A DNA stretch of 64,000 bases from Helicobacter sp. 12S02232-10 (lineage in GTDB: Bacteria; Campylobacterota; Campylobacteria; Campylobacterales; Helicobacteraceae): assembly GCF_002272895.1 (NCBI RefSeq), contig NZ_MLAQ01000002.1, forward strand, positions 124,001 to 188,000. The letters run 5' to 3'. Positions 15,826-24,268 of this stretch are shown here, piece after piece (position 1 is the stretch's first letter; the number at the start of each line of letters is the position of its first letter). Under the pieces are notes generated by a model, which did not search any database, was not told where the DNA came from, and worked only from the letters and a program-made list of their open reading frames with translations. The position numbers and the translations under genes were made by a program.

Positions 15826-17023
15826 TGATAATGATATGTTCTATTTTTGAATCTAGTGTTTGCCCGCAATAAGGAGAAAAACTATCCGTTATGAGCATAT
15901 GAGCATTTGGATCGATAATCATCAAATCAGCATCTTTTTCTATTGCAATCTCGCCTTTATTTAAAGAGAGAAAATCGGATTGATTTTTAGAGGCGAGGCG
16001 CAAAAAATCTTCCATATGCAGATGAGAGGGTTTGATTAAATAGGTATAAGCAAGTGCGAAGTAATGACCGATCGAATCAATTCCAAAGCTTGCCAACTCA
16101 AAAACTTGATCTTTTTTGGAATTGTAATCAGCGCATTGAAGGCTTGTAAGCATATCTATTTCCCCTCTTTTGAGTGCTTCTAAAAGCTTTTCTTTAGAAA
16201 AACAATCTTTTAGGGGTGGATTGAGCTTGGCTTTTGTGTTGTAATGATCGCAAGCATTTTCATCTAAAATAAGATGATGGATTGGGGTTTGTGCAACTAT
16301 GGGGGTATTTTTGGATTTAAAATAGCCAATAATTTCAAGTGCTTGTGGTTCTGTCACTGCATTGAAAAGGATTTTTGCTTTAGTGTGCCTAGAAGTTTCG
16401 GAAAATTTAGCTATTTCTTTGGTTTGTGATAATGGCGAAATACTTGGAAGCCCTAAGACAGAGGCCAACTCTCCTTCATTGATAACCCCTTTTCCAAGCT
16501 CTATATCTTGAGCGAAGCAAATAACAGGAATTTGAAGCATCAAGGCGTATTGCATAATTCGTAAAAGATTGTTTCCATCAGTTGTGCTGTCGATATAGAT
16601 AACTCTTCCGCCTTGAGCACACAGGATGGAAATATTATTGATTTTATTTTCAGAATTTGTGGGCTTAATGCTTGGAATGAGAGTAATTTCAGTTGTAGAA
16701 TCAATACTTTTGATTAATTCTATCATTGCTTCATTTTCACAAGCTGGTATCGTATCGGGCAAAATCAAAGCAGTTCCTACCCCTCCTGTGAGAGCTTTTT
16801 TAGATAAAGAGGCAAGGGTTTTTTGCGAAAGAGATTTGCTTTTGGGATAAACATTTAGGTCAATCAAAGCTGGGGCAATGATTTTATCTTTGCAATCTAT
16901 TTCTTCCTCTTGTTGTCTGATGGAAAGTTTTGGTGCAATTTCTGTGATTTGTCCATTTTGGATTCGAATATCTGCTCTTATAGTCTGGGAATAATCGCAG
17001 ACAAGCCCGTTTTTTAGTAACAT
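15806..17023 (-). CDS. pyrC2: Dihydroorotase-like protein, probably catalytically inactive
   Basis: A 405-residue member of the type I dihydroorotase family (PyrC/allantoinase superfamily). The opening MLLKNGLVCDYSQTIRADIR and the body (LTGGVGTALILPDT, ...) follow the family. The metal motif that should read D-x-H-x-H-x-R is here DLNVYPKSKS, without either histidine, and the usual carbamylated lysine region is also not evident. It is therefore unlikely to cyclise carbamoyl aspartate. The H. pylori homologue of this locus also lacks the motif, and inactive PyrC' proteins in other bacteria act as structural partners of aspartate transcarbamoylase. The first gene of the pyrC2-mscS-deaminase operon. 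Confidence 0.82.
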   Translation of the reverse strand: MLLKNGLVCDYSQTIRADIRIQNGQITEIAPKLSIRQQEEEIDCKDKIIAPALIDLNVYPKSKSLSQKTLASLSKKALTGGVGTALILPDTIPACENEAMIELIKSIDSTTEITLIPSIKPTNSENKINNISILCAQGGRVIYIDSTTDGNNLLRIMQYALMLQIPVICFAQDIELGKGVINEGELASVLGLPSISPLSQTKEIAKFSETSRHTKAKILFNAVTEPQALEIIGYFKSKNTPIVAQTPIHHLILDENACDHYNTKAKLNPPLKDCFSKEKLLEALKRGEIDMLTSLQCADYNSKKDQVFELASFGIDSIGHYFALAYTYLIKPSHLHMEDFLRLASKNQSDFLSLNKGEIAIEKDADLMIIDPNAHMLITDSFSPYCGQTLDSKIEHIIINGKIYG

Positions 17024-17104
17024 TTTTGTCCTTTTAAGCTGACATTTCTATTTGTAATTGGACTTTTTTGAATTGTAGCAAACTCCTTGTAAAAATTTGC
17101 TTGC

Positions 17105-17362
17105 CTAATTGTTTGATTTTTGACTTTCTAAAGAAGAATTTAAGAATGCTTTCAAATCTTTTAGATTTTTATTTTCTTTGATAGCATTTGTTTCAGGAGT
17201 AACGGGATGGTTATCACAAAATTCTCCTTCTAGCTTGCCTTTTTTGAGAAAACTTCCCTTTAAGGCATTGCCTGATTTTTCTTGTTCATTGCAAGCCTGA
17301 ACAGATAATTCTTGCGCATTTAAAAAAATTCCCACAATTAGTATTGCTAAAGTCAGTTTCAT
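17105..17362 (-). CDS. Small secreted protein downstream of ccdA
   Basis: An 85-residue protein with a short signal peptide (MKLTLAILIVGIFLNAQ) and a charged, low-complexity mature part containing two cysteines (QACNEQ, GEFCDN). The repeated short Gly/Lys/Leu/Glu pattern (NALKGSFLKKGKLEGEFCDN) looks like one MORN-type or similar short repeat but is too short to assign. The ATG overlaps the ccdA stop by four bases, so the two are co-expressed; two cysteines beside a disulfide carrier may be relevant. Function unknown. Confidence 0.6.
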   Translation of the reverse strand: MKLTLAILIVGIFLNAQELSVQACNEQEKSGNALKGSFLKKGKLEGEFCDNHPVTPETNAIKENKNLKDLKAFLNSSLESQKSNN

Positions 17363-18105
17363 CCGATTCCTCCAAGGTTTTGCAATAAGAATGCACTCAC
17401 TCCTCTCATTGAGCCACTAATGATAATAATCCCGATTAGAATCAACAATAAGCCAGATATGATTTCAATAATGCGAGTATATTTTTTGATTTTATTGAGT
17501 ATGCCTAAGGCTTGATTCAGCATAATTGCTACTATGAGGAAGGGTATCCCAAGCCCTAGTGTATAGACGATCATCAGGCTTATTCCATAGCCTTCCTGTG
17601 TGCCACTTAGCATAACGATGCTTGTAAAAATTGGTCCGATGCAAGGTGTCCAGCCTAGAGAGAAGCTTACGCCTAAAATAAAAGGAGCAAGAAAGCTTAA
17701 GAATTTATTGGTAGGCTTGAGGGCAAAGTTACTTTTTTTGCTTTTATATAAAAAATTGATTCTAAAAATGCCTAAAAAATGTAAGCCAAAAACAATAATA
17801 ATACCCCCAGCGATATAATTGAGCCAACTGCTTGCTAGATAATCTTGAATGAGTTTGGCCATTGAAGCGCCTAAAAGAATAAAAATAATTCCAAAGCCCA
17901 AAATAAATAGAAGGGATTTTATAATAACAGACATTTTACTAGCTTGACCTGATTTGATATCCTCTAAAGAAACTCCTGAAATATAAGACATATACGCTGG
18001 AATTAAAGGTAGAATACACGGACTTAAGAAGGTTAAAATTCCTGCTAGAAGAGAAGCCGTTAAGGGTGCGGAAGAGAAAATTTGCATTAAAGCATTATCA
18101 AACAT
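17359..18105 (-). CDS. ccdA: Cytochrome c biogenesis thiol:disulfide carrier CcdA
   Basis: CcdA (DsbD membrane-domain type) passes electrons from cytoplasmic thioredoxin across the inner membrane to keep apocytochrome c and its thiol chaperones reduced. The 248-residue protein has six membrane segments, with one reactive cysteine in FLSPCILPLIPAYMSYISG and the other in GWTPCIGPIFTSI, the two positions conserved in the family. It works with the CcmG/DsbC-like lipoprotein and CcsBA encoded at 25301-28770. The ATG is preceded by AGGAT. Its stop overlaps the small secreted gene. Confidence 0.93.
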   Translation of the reverse strand: MFDNALMQIFSSAPLTASLLAGILTFLSPCILPLIPAYMSYISGVSLEDIKSGQASKMSVIIKSLLFILGFGIIFILLGASMAKLIQDYLASSWLNYIAGGIIIVFGLHFLGIFRINFLYKSKKSNFALKPTNKFLSFLAPFILGVSFSLGWTPCIGPIFTSIVMLSGTQEGYGISLMIVYTLGLGIPFLIVAIMLNQALGILNKIKKYTRIIEIISGLLLILIGIIIISGSMRGVSAFLLQNLGGIG

Positions 18106-18283
18106 AAAAAATCCTCAAATATTTTTTTATTCTTACAGTTTTATAAAAATCCATAATAAAATCTATAAAGACCAAAGTAAAACATAAAAATTTAAATCAA
18201 CAGATATCCCTGAAAGCATTCTACTCAAATCAAGCTTTATTTTAACCCCTCGCTTGTGAAAAAATAAATCCCAAATACTCTGT

Positions 18284-18289
18284 TATAAT
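18284..18289 (+). promoter_or_regulatory. Extended -10 element of the RNA helicase gene
   Basis: CTGTTATAAT (TG-T-TATAAT) lies 69 bases before the ATG at 18359, leaving a leader of about 60 bases. Helicase genes of this type are often cold- or self-regulated through their leaders, but no specific element is visible here. Confidence 0.55.
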
Positions 18290-18358
18290 ACGAATAGCAA
18301 AAAGTCTGATTGAAAGATTTTTGGCTTTTTGCAATTTAAAATATTAAAGTGAGCAAAA

Positions 18359-19828
18359 ATGCCAAAAGAAAAATCAGATTATCAGCCAAGTCAGGAAGAG
18401 AAAGGTTTTGATCAGCTTGGATTGAAATCTCAAGTTCTCAAAGGGGTTATTGAAGCAGGATTTACTTCTCCAAGCCCGATACAAATCAAAGCCATACCTG
18501 CTGTTTTAGAGGGTAGAGATGTGATTGCTCAAGCCCAAACAGGAACAGGGAAGACAGCTGCATTTGCCTTGCCTATTATCAATATGCTTAAAAATGATAA
18601 AACGATTGAAGCTTTAATCATTACACCTACAAGAGAGCTTGCGATACAAATCAGCGATGAAGTTTTTAAGCTTGGAAAGTTTGCAAAGACTAAGACGGTG
18701 TGTGTTTATGGCGGTCAAAGTATCAAAAGACAATGTGAATTTATGCAAAAAATGCCACAAGTGATGATTGCAACACCCGGACGACTTCTTGATCATCTCA
18801 AAAATAACAGAATTGAAAATTTTGTCCCCAAAGTGGTTGTTTTAGATGAAAGCGATGAAATGCTAGATATGGGTTTTTTAGATGATATAGAAGAAATTTT
18901 TAGCTATTTGCCTAGCAATGCCCAAGTTTTGCTTTTTTCAGCTACGATGCCTGAACAGATACGATCTTTGGCAGATAAGATTTTGCAAGATCCCATCAAT
19001 ATCAAAATCACGCCTACAAACATTACAAATGTAGATATTTCTCAAAGATTTTATGTGATCAATGATTCTGAAAGAAATGATGCGATAATGAGATTGCTTG
19101 ATACCCAATCGCCCTTAAAAAGCATTATTTTTACACGGATGAAAAAAGAGGCTGATGAACTCAATGGAATTCTTAAAGCTAAAGCTTATAAATCCGTAGC
19201 TTTGCACGGAGATATGGAGCAGAGAGAAAGGAGGGAAGCAGTCAATGCTTTTAAGGCAGGTAAGGCAGATATTTTGGTTGCCACTGATGTAGCTAGCAGA
19301 GGCCTTGATATCAGTGATGTCAGCCATGTTTTTAATTACCATATTCCTTTAAACCCTGAAAGCTACGTTCATCGTATCGGAAGAACCGGCAGGGCAGGAA
19401 AGAAAGGGATTGCCATCACGCTTGTAACACCTTTGGAGTATAAAGAGCTCCAAAGAATCCAAAAAGATATTGGTTCTAAACTTGAGCTTTATGAAATCCC
19501 AATGGCAAGTACTAATGGGGATAAAATGCTTGAAAGTATTTTAAAGGCTAAAGTAACCGATGAGGTTGTTAGTCTTTATGAGAGTCTTAAAGATAAGATT
19601 GAACTTTCCCAACTCTCACTCAAGCTTTTGGCTCTGCAGTTCAAATCAGGTAAGATTGGTTTGAGCAAGCAAGAAATTCTCAAAATGGAGCAACAAAAAT
19701 CTGAAAAAGAAAGTAGATCAAATACAAAAAGACCCCTTAGAACAAATAAAAAATATTCCAAACCTCAAACGGGATCACGGGGGAAATCTTTTTCAAGCTC
19801 TAAGTCTAGGGGAAGTAGGCAAAGGTAG
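18359..19828 (+). CDS. rhpA: DEAD-box-family ATP-dependent RNA helicase with a DESD motif II
   Basis: The single DEAD-box-type RNA helicase of Helicobacter, which unwinds RNA in ribosome assembly and with RNase J in decay. The 489-residue protein has the Q motif (F-x-x-L-GLKSQVLKGV...PSPIQIKAIP), motif I AQTGTGKT, Ia PTRELAIQ, Ib TPGRLL, III SATMPEQ, V ATDVASRGLDISD and VI HRIGRTGRAG. A basic Ser/Arg/Gly-rich tail for RNA binding ends the protein. Motif II reads VVVLDESDEMLDMGF, so the alanine of DEAD is serine (codon AGC); D-E-x-D is kept, so ATPase activity is expected. Stand-alone gene. The symbol follows the H. pylori name. Confidence 0.92.
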   Translation: MPKEKSDYQPSQEEKGFDQLGLKSQVLKGVIEAGFTSPSPIQIKAIPAVLEGRDVIAQAQTGTGKTAAFALPIINMLKNDKTIEALIITPTRELAIQISDEVFKLGKFAKTKTVCVYGGQSIKRQCEFMQKMPQVMIATPGRLLDHLKNNRIENFVPKVVVLDESDEMLDMGFLDDIEEIFSYLPSNAQVLLFSATMPEQIRSLADKILQDPINIKITPTNITNVDISQRFYVINDSERNDAIMRLLDTQSPLKSIIFTRMKKEADELNGILKAKAYKSVALHGDMEQRERREAVNAFKAGKADILVATDVASRGLDISDVSHVFNYHIPLNPESYVHRIGRTGRAGKKGIAITLVTPLEYKELQRIQKDIGSKLELYEIPMASTNGDKMLESILKAKVTDEVVSLYESLKDKIELSQLSLKLLALQFKSGKIGLSKQEILKMEQQKSEKESRSNTKRPLRTNKKYSKPQTGSRGKSFSSSKSRGSRQR

Positions 19829-19890
19829 CTGTTGTGATTAAATCAGCTTTGATAGAATACTTTTGATTTTATTTAAGAAATGGAGTTTTA

Positions 19891-20811
19891 ATGATAAAAG
19901 AAGCACAATATATTTGGAAAGATGGGAAGCTTATTCCTTGGAAAGAAGCCACAACACATATTTTGAGTCATACACTGCATTATGGAAATGCGGCATTTGA
20001 AGGCACGCGTGCTTATGCGACAAAAAAAGGTTTAGCGATTTTTCGTTTGAGTGATCACGTCAAAAGATTGCTTAATTCTGCCAAAATTGTGGCAATAAAG
20101 TCTCCTTATGATCAAAAAGAGCTTGAAAAAGCCCATATAGAGCTTTTGAAAGCGAATGTTTATAATGGCAATGTATATATTCGCCCAATCATTTTTTTGG
20201 GTTATGGGGTGATGGGTGTCAGTCACGTTCAAGCTCCTGTGAATGTTGCTATCGCAGCTTGGGAATGGGGAGCTTATCTTGGCGAAGAGGGGATTTTAAA
20301 TGGTATTAAGGTTAAAACAAGTTCTTTTGCTAGAAATTCCGTAAAATCAACGATGGGAAAAGCCAAAATTGCTGCGAATTACTTAAACTCTCAAATGGCA
20401 AAACACGAAGCTTTGGAATGCGGATGTGAAGAAGCTTTATTGCTTGATGAGAGTGGATTTGTTGCCGAAGGTAGTGGGGAGTGTTTTTTTATTGTCCGAG
20501 ATGGAGTATTGATCACCCCTTCTTATGATAATTCTTTGGAATCAATTACTCAAGCCACAGTTATTGAACTTGCCAAAGATCTTGGAATTGAAGTCGTTCA
20601 AAGACGCATTACTCGTGATGAAGTTTATATTGCTGAAGAAGCTTTTTTTACAGGAACGGCAGCTGAGATCACGCCGGTTAAAGAATTGGATTTTAGAATG
20701 ATTGGAGCGGGAAAAGCAGGACCTGTAACTCAAAGACTTCAGAAAGAATTTTTCAATCTTGTAATGGGAGAAAATCCTAAATATAGTCATTATTTGACTT
20801 ACATTGGCTAA
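19891..20811 (+). CDS. ilvE: Branched-chain amino acid aminotransferase
   Basis: IlvE is the PLP enzyme that makes the last step of valine, leucine and isoleucine synthesis from their 2-oxo acids and glutamate. The 306-residue protein starts KEAQYIWKDGKLIPW and has the fold type IV marks HYGNAAFEGTRAY, the YIRPIIFLGYG stretch, the catalytic-lysine helix around KSTMGKAKIAANYLNSQMAK and the phosphate-binding FFTGTAAEITPV. It opens an operon with the SPFH gene (11-base gap), hisIE and a DUF2393 gene. With ilvD at the left edge this shows at least part of the branched-chain pathway is present. Confidence 0.96.
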   Translation: MIKEAQYIWKDGKLIPWKEATTHILSHTLHYGNAAFEGTRAYATKKGLAIFRLSDHVKRLLNSAKIVAIKSPYDQKELEKAHIELLKANVYNGNVYIRPIIFLGYGVMGVSHVQAPVNVAIAAWEWGAYLGEEGILNGIKVKTSSFARNSVKSTMGKAKIAANYLNSQMAKHEALECGCEEALLLDESGFVAEGSGECFFIVRDGVLITPSYDNSLESITQATVIELAKDLGIEVVQRRITRDEVYIAEEAFFTGTAAEITPVKELDFRMIGAGKAGPVTQRLQKEFFNLVMGENPKYSHYLTYIG

Positions 20812-20822
20812 AAAGGAGAAAT

Positions 20823-21929
20823 ATGCCGATTGATTTGAATGAGCATTTAAAAAGAAAAAATCAGCAGCTTGGAAAAGATGAACCTCCTAAAGGGAATGAT
20901 GAAAAACCAAACAGGAATACGAGATTTCGACCTCCAAATATTCCGCAGAATTTTTTTACAAACAAAAAAATTTCCACTTTAATTGGTGTGATTGTTATTG
21001 TCGTTATTATTTTGCTTGCTAAACCTTTTGTTGTCATTAATTCTGGGGAAGTTGGTATCAAGGTAACTGCGGGTAAATATGACAATACCCCTTTGCAGCC
21101 TGGAATTCACTTTTTTGTTCCCATCATTCAAGATATTATAGTTGTGGATACGCGTGTCAGGACAATCAACTTTTCTCGCACTGAAGATATGGGGGTTGTG
21201 GGTAAAAATCAGGGAATTTTCAGAAATGATGCGATCAATGTTATGGATTCTAGAGGATTGACTGTTTCAATTGAATTGACGGTTCAATATAGACTCAACC
21301 CTCAGACTGCCCCACAAACTATCGCAACTTATGGTCTCAGTTGGGAGCAAAAAATTATCAATCCTGTTGTAAGAGATGTGGTGAGAAGTGTTGTAGGGCG
21401 CTATCCGGCTGAAGATCTTCCAACAAAACGAAATGAAATTGCTACGCTTATCAGTTCTGATATCAGTAAAGAAATGTCGAAATTTCCCAATTCTCCTGTT
21501 GAACTCAGCTCAGTCCAACTTAGGGAAATCGTTCTTCCTCAAAACATTAAAGAACAGATTGAAAAAGTTCAGATTGCTAGGCAGGAATCAGAGCGTGTGA
21601 GATATGAGGTTGAGCGTTCAAAACAGGAGGCTGAAAAGGTTGCTGCATTGGCCAAAGGCGAAGCAGATGCCAATCGTATTAAAGCCAAAGGGGTTGCTGA
21701 TGCGATTGTGATTGAGGCAAAAGCAAAGTCTGAAGCAAACAAAAGTATCGGACAGAGTTTGACAGATAAACTTTTGCAGTTGCGTCAAATAGAGACTCAA
21801 AGCAAATTTAATGAAGCGCTTAAAGAAAATAAGGATGCTCAAATTTTCTTGACTCCAGGTGGAGCTGTGCCAAATATTTGGGTCGATTCTAAAAGCAAAC
21901 AAAAGAGTACTTCAGCTAATGGAAAATAA
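20823..21929 (+). CDS. SPFH/Band 7 (prohibitin/HflK-like) membrane protein
   Basis: A 368-residue protein with a hydrophilic, Lys/Pro-rich cytoplasmic start and one membrane segment (STLIGVIVIVVIILLAKPFV, residues ~60-78). A Band 7 domain follows (VVINSGEVGIKV...GIHFFVPIIQDIIVVDTRVR), then a long charged helix typical of SPFH coiled coils (EKVQIARQESERVRYEVERS). Proteins of this kind form membrane microdomain scaffolds or control FtsH-type proteases. It abuts hisIE without a gap. The same ilvE-SPFH neighbourhood is, as I recall, conserved in Helicobacter. No partner protease is near. Confidence 0.88.
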   Translation: MPIDLNEHLKRKNQQLGKDEPPKGNDEKPNRNTRFRPPNIPQNFFTNKKISTLIGVIVIVVIILLAKPFVVINSGEVGIKVTAGKYDNTPLQPGIHFFVPIIQDIIVVDTRVRTINFSRTEDMGVVGKNQGIFRNDAINVMDSRGLTVSIELTVQYRLNPQTAPQTIATYGLSWEQKIINPVVRDVVRSVVGRYPAEDLPTKRNEIATLISSDISKEMSKFPNSPVELSSVQLREIVLPQNIKEQIEKVQIARQESERVRYEVERSKQEAEKVAALAKGEADANRIKAKGVADAIVIEAKAKSEANKSIGQSLTDKLLQLRQIETQSKFNEALKENKDAQIFLTPGGAVPNIWVDSKSKQKSTSANGK

Positions 21930-22625
21930 ATGAATCCGACTCAAAGACAAGCATTGATTAAGAAGCTTGATTGGGATAAATCCCCCTTAATCCCTGCTAT
22001 TATCCAACAATATAGTGATAATCGTGTTTTGATGTTGGGGTTTATGAATCAAGAAGCGCTAAATCTTACTTTAGAGACGGGTTTGGTTCATTATTTTTCC
22101 CGCACGCGCGGACGCATATGGAAAAAGGGTGAAACAAGCGGTCATATTCAAAAATTAATCGAAATGTTTCTAGATTGCGATAATGATACGTTGCTTTTGA
22201 AAGTGGAGCAGGAGGGAAATGTTTGTCATACAGGCGCACAGAGTTGTTTTTTTCAACGAATAGATATCGATCCTGTCAATACCTTAAGAGAAACAAGTGA
22301 TTTTGATATTCAATTTAGCGTTATAGATACTTTGTACCGCACTTTGCAAGAAAGAAAAACCCAACTTCCGGACAAATCTTATACCGCTTCTTTGTATGCG
22401 AAAGGTGAAAATGAGATTTGCAAAAAAATTATAGAAGAGGCGGGAGAATTTGCTTTTGCAATCAAAGATAGTGAAGAAAAACAGATTGTTTATGAATGTG
22501 CGGATTTAATTTATCATATTCTTGTCGGACTGAGTTATAAAAATATCACCCCTGATCTCATCAAGCGCGAGCTTAAAAGAAGATTTGGAATGAGCGGGAT
22601 TGAAGAGAAAAATAATCGAAAATGA
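21930..22625 (+). CDS. hisIE: Bifunctional phosphoribosyl-AMP cyclohydrolase / phosphoribosyl-ATP pyrophosphatase
   Basis: Performs the second and third steps of histidine synthesis. The HisI half (residues ~1-125) has VLMLGFMNQEALNLTLETG, the SRTRGRIWKKGETSGH segment, the CDNDTLLLKV metal part and the paired cysteines in NVCHTGAQSCFF. The HisE half (~130-231) has SYTASLYAKGENEICKKIIE, followed by EAGEFAFAIKD and ECADLIYHILVGL, the MazG-like helices. Both catalytic halves look complete. H. pylori lacks the histidine pathway, so this gene helps to exclude that species. It begins directly at the SPFH stop and overlaps the next ATG by four bases. Confidence 0.96.
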   Translation: MNPTQRQALIKKLDWDKSPLIPAIIQQYSDNRVLMLGFMNQEALNLTLETGLVHYFSRTRGRIWKKGETSGHIQKLIEMFLDCDNDTLLLKVEQEGNVCHTGAQSCFFQRIDIDPVNTLRETSDFDIQFSVIDTLYRTLQERKTQLPDKSYTASLYAKGENEICKKIIEEAGEFAFAIKDSEEKQIVYECADLIYHILVGLSYKNITPDLIKRELKRRFGMSGIEEKNNRK

Positions 22626-23155
22626 TAGGCATAATACAGGAAATAAAAGCCTTATTTTTAACGGTATTCCATCGTTTGGGTCCTATCGAAATAGTTTTAT
22701 TTCTTAGTATATTTGTCGTTTTTATTTTTGTTTTTACACTGGGATTGATTTGGCATTCCAAGAGGCTGTTTGCACAATTTTGTTTTTTACTATCTTTTGT
22801 GATTTTGTTCTCTTCCCCTTTTTTGATTAAATATTTGATGCAGGAAAAAATCTATAAAATCCAAATTTCTTATTATCGCTCTTCACCATTGCAGTATGCC
22901 GATACTTTTTTGGTTGATATGGACATAAAGAATCTAGGAAAAAAAGATATCAATAAGTGCATAGTCAAAGTGGATATTTTTAGAAAAGGAACGGATTTTA
23001 TGAACCGTTTAAAGAATATTTTTTATCCTGAAAAAAGTTTTACGCATTTGATTGAAGAAAAAATTCGCATCAACCAAACGCATCATTTTTTGATTATGAT
23101 TGATGATTTTTATTATAAAACAGCCCCTTATAAGGTCGGCACAGATTGTTTTTAA
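22622..23155 (+). CDS. DUF2393-type membrane protein
   Basis: A 177-residue protein with two N-terminal membrane segments (IEIVLFLSIFVVFIFVFTLG and FCFLLSFVILFSSPFLI). A periplasmic part follows with an immunoglobulin-like strand pattern (ADTFLVDMDIKNLGKKDINK, followed by CIVKVDIF). This agrees with the DUF2393 family, known mainly in Campylobacterota. The family has no assigned function. It is the last gene of the ilvE operon and converges on rsmE with a four-base overlap of the coding ends. Confidence 0.7.
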   Translation: MIGIIQEIKALFLTVFHRLGPIEIVLFLSIFVVFIFVFTLGLIWHSKRLFAQFCFLLSFVILFSSPFLIKYLMQEKIYKIQISYYRSSPLQYADTFLVDMDIKNLGKKDINKCIVKVDIFRKGTDFMNRLKNIFYPEKSFTHLIEEKIRINQTHHFLIMIDDFYYKTAPYKVGTDCF

Positions 23156-23823
23156 CTTGCAGCACCAGCAAGAATTAAAGCAGCACATTCGCTTTTGAGT
23201 GTAAAATTTTCGTTTATGCTATAAATGTCTGAATTTTTAAACATCTCTTTTTCCTGCGGATCAAATCCCCCTTCAGGTCCGATAAAAATACCCTCTTTGA
23301 GACTTGGAAAATTTTGATATATATTTTTGCCTCCAAAATCAAATACACAGGATTTTGGGTAGCATTTTAAGGCTTCTTGTGTATTTGGAATCATCTCTAT
23401 ACACATTAAGGAACTTCTGCCACATTGTTCGCACGAGCAGATCAAGATTTTTTTCAATCTCTCCAGAAGGATTTTTTCATTTTTCTGACTTCGATTGGCA
23501 TAAAAAAAAGTGATTTTTGCGACTCCCATTTGATTGAGATAAGGCAAAGTTTTCTCAATGATTTTATTTTCGATAATAGCCCAAATGAGATGGATTTCTT
23601 TCTTGGGAATAACGGGTTCAAAGAAACTTTCACATAGTTTGAGTTCAGAATGATTGCGGGAAATTTTGGTTTGTTCATAGGTATAAAGATTGCCATCCAT
23701 AAGGTTTCTAAAGAAAAGTTTTTTTTCAATTTTTGTGCGTCTTGATTGATAGATATGGTTATACAAGCTCCCTTCTATTTTTAAAAACTCTTCTCCTGCA
23801 TTTGGGGAATAAGTAAAACGCAT
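23152..23823 (-). CDS. rsmE: 16S rRNA (uracil-1498-N3)-methyltransferase
   Basis: RsmE methylates U1498 of 16S rRNA with SAM. The 223-residue protein has the PUA-like N-terminus (residues 1-70) and a SPOUT C-terminus with the deep-knot motif GIFIGPEGGFDPQEKEMF and LKSECAALILAGAA. It is slightly shorter than E. coli RsmE (243). The start lies against the stop of the next upstream gene on the same strand, so these two form an operon. Confidence 0.92.
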   Translation of the reverse strand: MRFTYSPNAGEEFLKIEGSLYNHIYQSRRTKIEKKLFFRNLMDGNLYTYEQTKISRNHSELKLCESFFEPVIPKKEIHLIWAIIENKIIEKTLPYLNQMGVAKITFFYANRSQKNEKILLERLKKILICSCEQCGRSSLMCIEMIPNTQEALKCYPKSCVFDFGGKNIYQNFPSLKEGIFIGPEGGFDPQEKEMFKNSDIYSINENFTLKSECAALILAGAAS

Positions 23824-24245
23824 CAGAATTTACCCATTAAAATGATTAAGATACATAAAATTAAATCAGCACCATAGAGGATTTTGCAGAATTTTAAATA
23901 ACCTTGCATTAATTTTTCATTCGTCTTTGAGATTTTGAGTTTTTTGATTCTGATGATTTCACCGACAAAGATAAAAAGTGTTGTAACAATCATTAAAATG
24001 ATCTTTGCATTGATGTGGAAATGTTGCATTGCCATTACGAATATACCGCTAAAAAATGCAACGGCAACTAGAAAAAATATCATTGGCATTACAAACCAAA
24101 TTTTGCGATTGATTTGTGTGTAGTTTTTTTTGGCAAAAAGCGTATAAAGGTTGATGAGAAAAGGAATTGGCATAAAATACATAAAAAAGGAATGAAAAAA
24201 TACCGAATCATTGAAAGCTTTGGCAACCATATCTATTTCTTGCAT
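23823..24245 (-). CDS. Four-helix membrane protein of unknown function
   Basis: A 140-residue integral membrane protein with four hydrophobic helices (FFMYFMPIPFLINLYTLFA, FVMPMIFFLVAVAFFSGIFV, ILMIVTTLFIFVGEII, and a C-terminal ILYGADLILCILIILMG). A histidine-containing loop reads AMQHFHINAK. The open frame extends 48 codons further upstream, but the start at 24245 has a strong AAGGAG eight bases before it, so I choose that. In H. pylori a similar small membrane protein lies between rsmE and hemH. The size and histidines recall haem- or copper-linked membrane proteins (CopD-like), without firm support. Confidence 0.65.
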   Translation of the reverse strand: MQEIDMVAKAFNDSVFFHSFFMYFMPIPFLINLYTLFAKKNYTQINRKIWFVMPMIFFLVAVAFFSGIFVMAMQHFHINAKIILMIVTTLFIFVGEIIRIKKLKISKTNEKLMQGYLKFCKILYGADLILCILIILMGKF

Positions 24246-24268
24246 ATTAAACTCCTTTTCAAAGTGAT

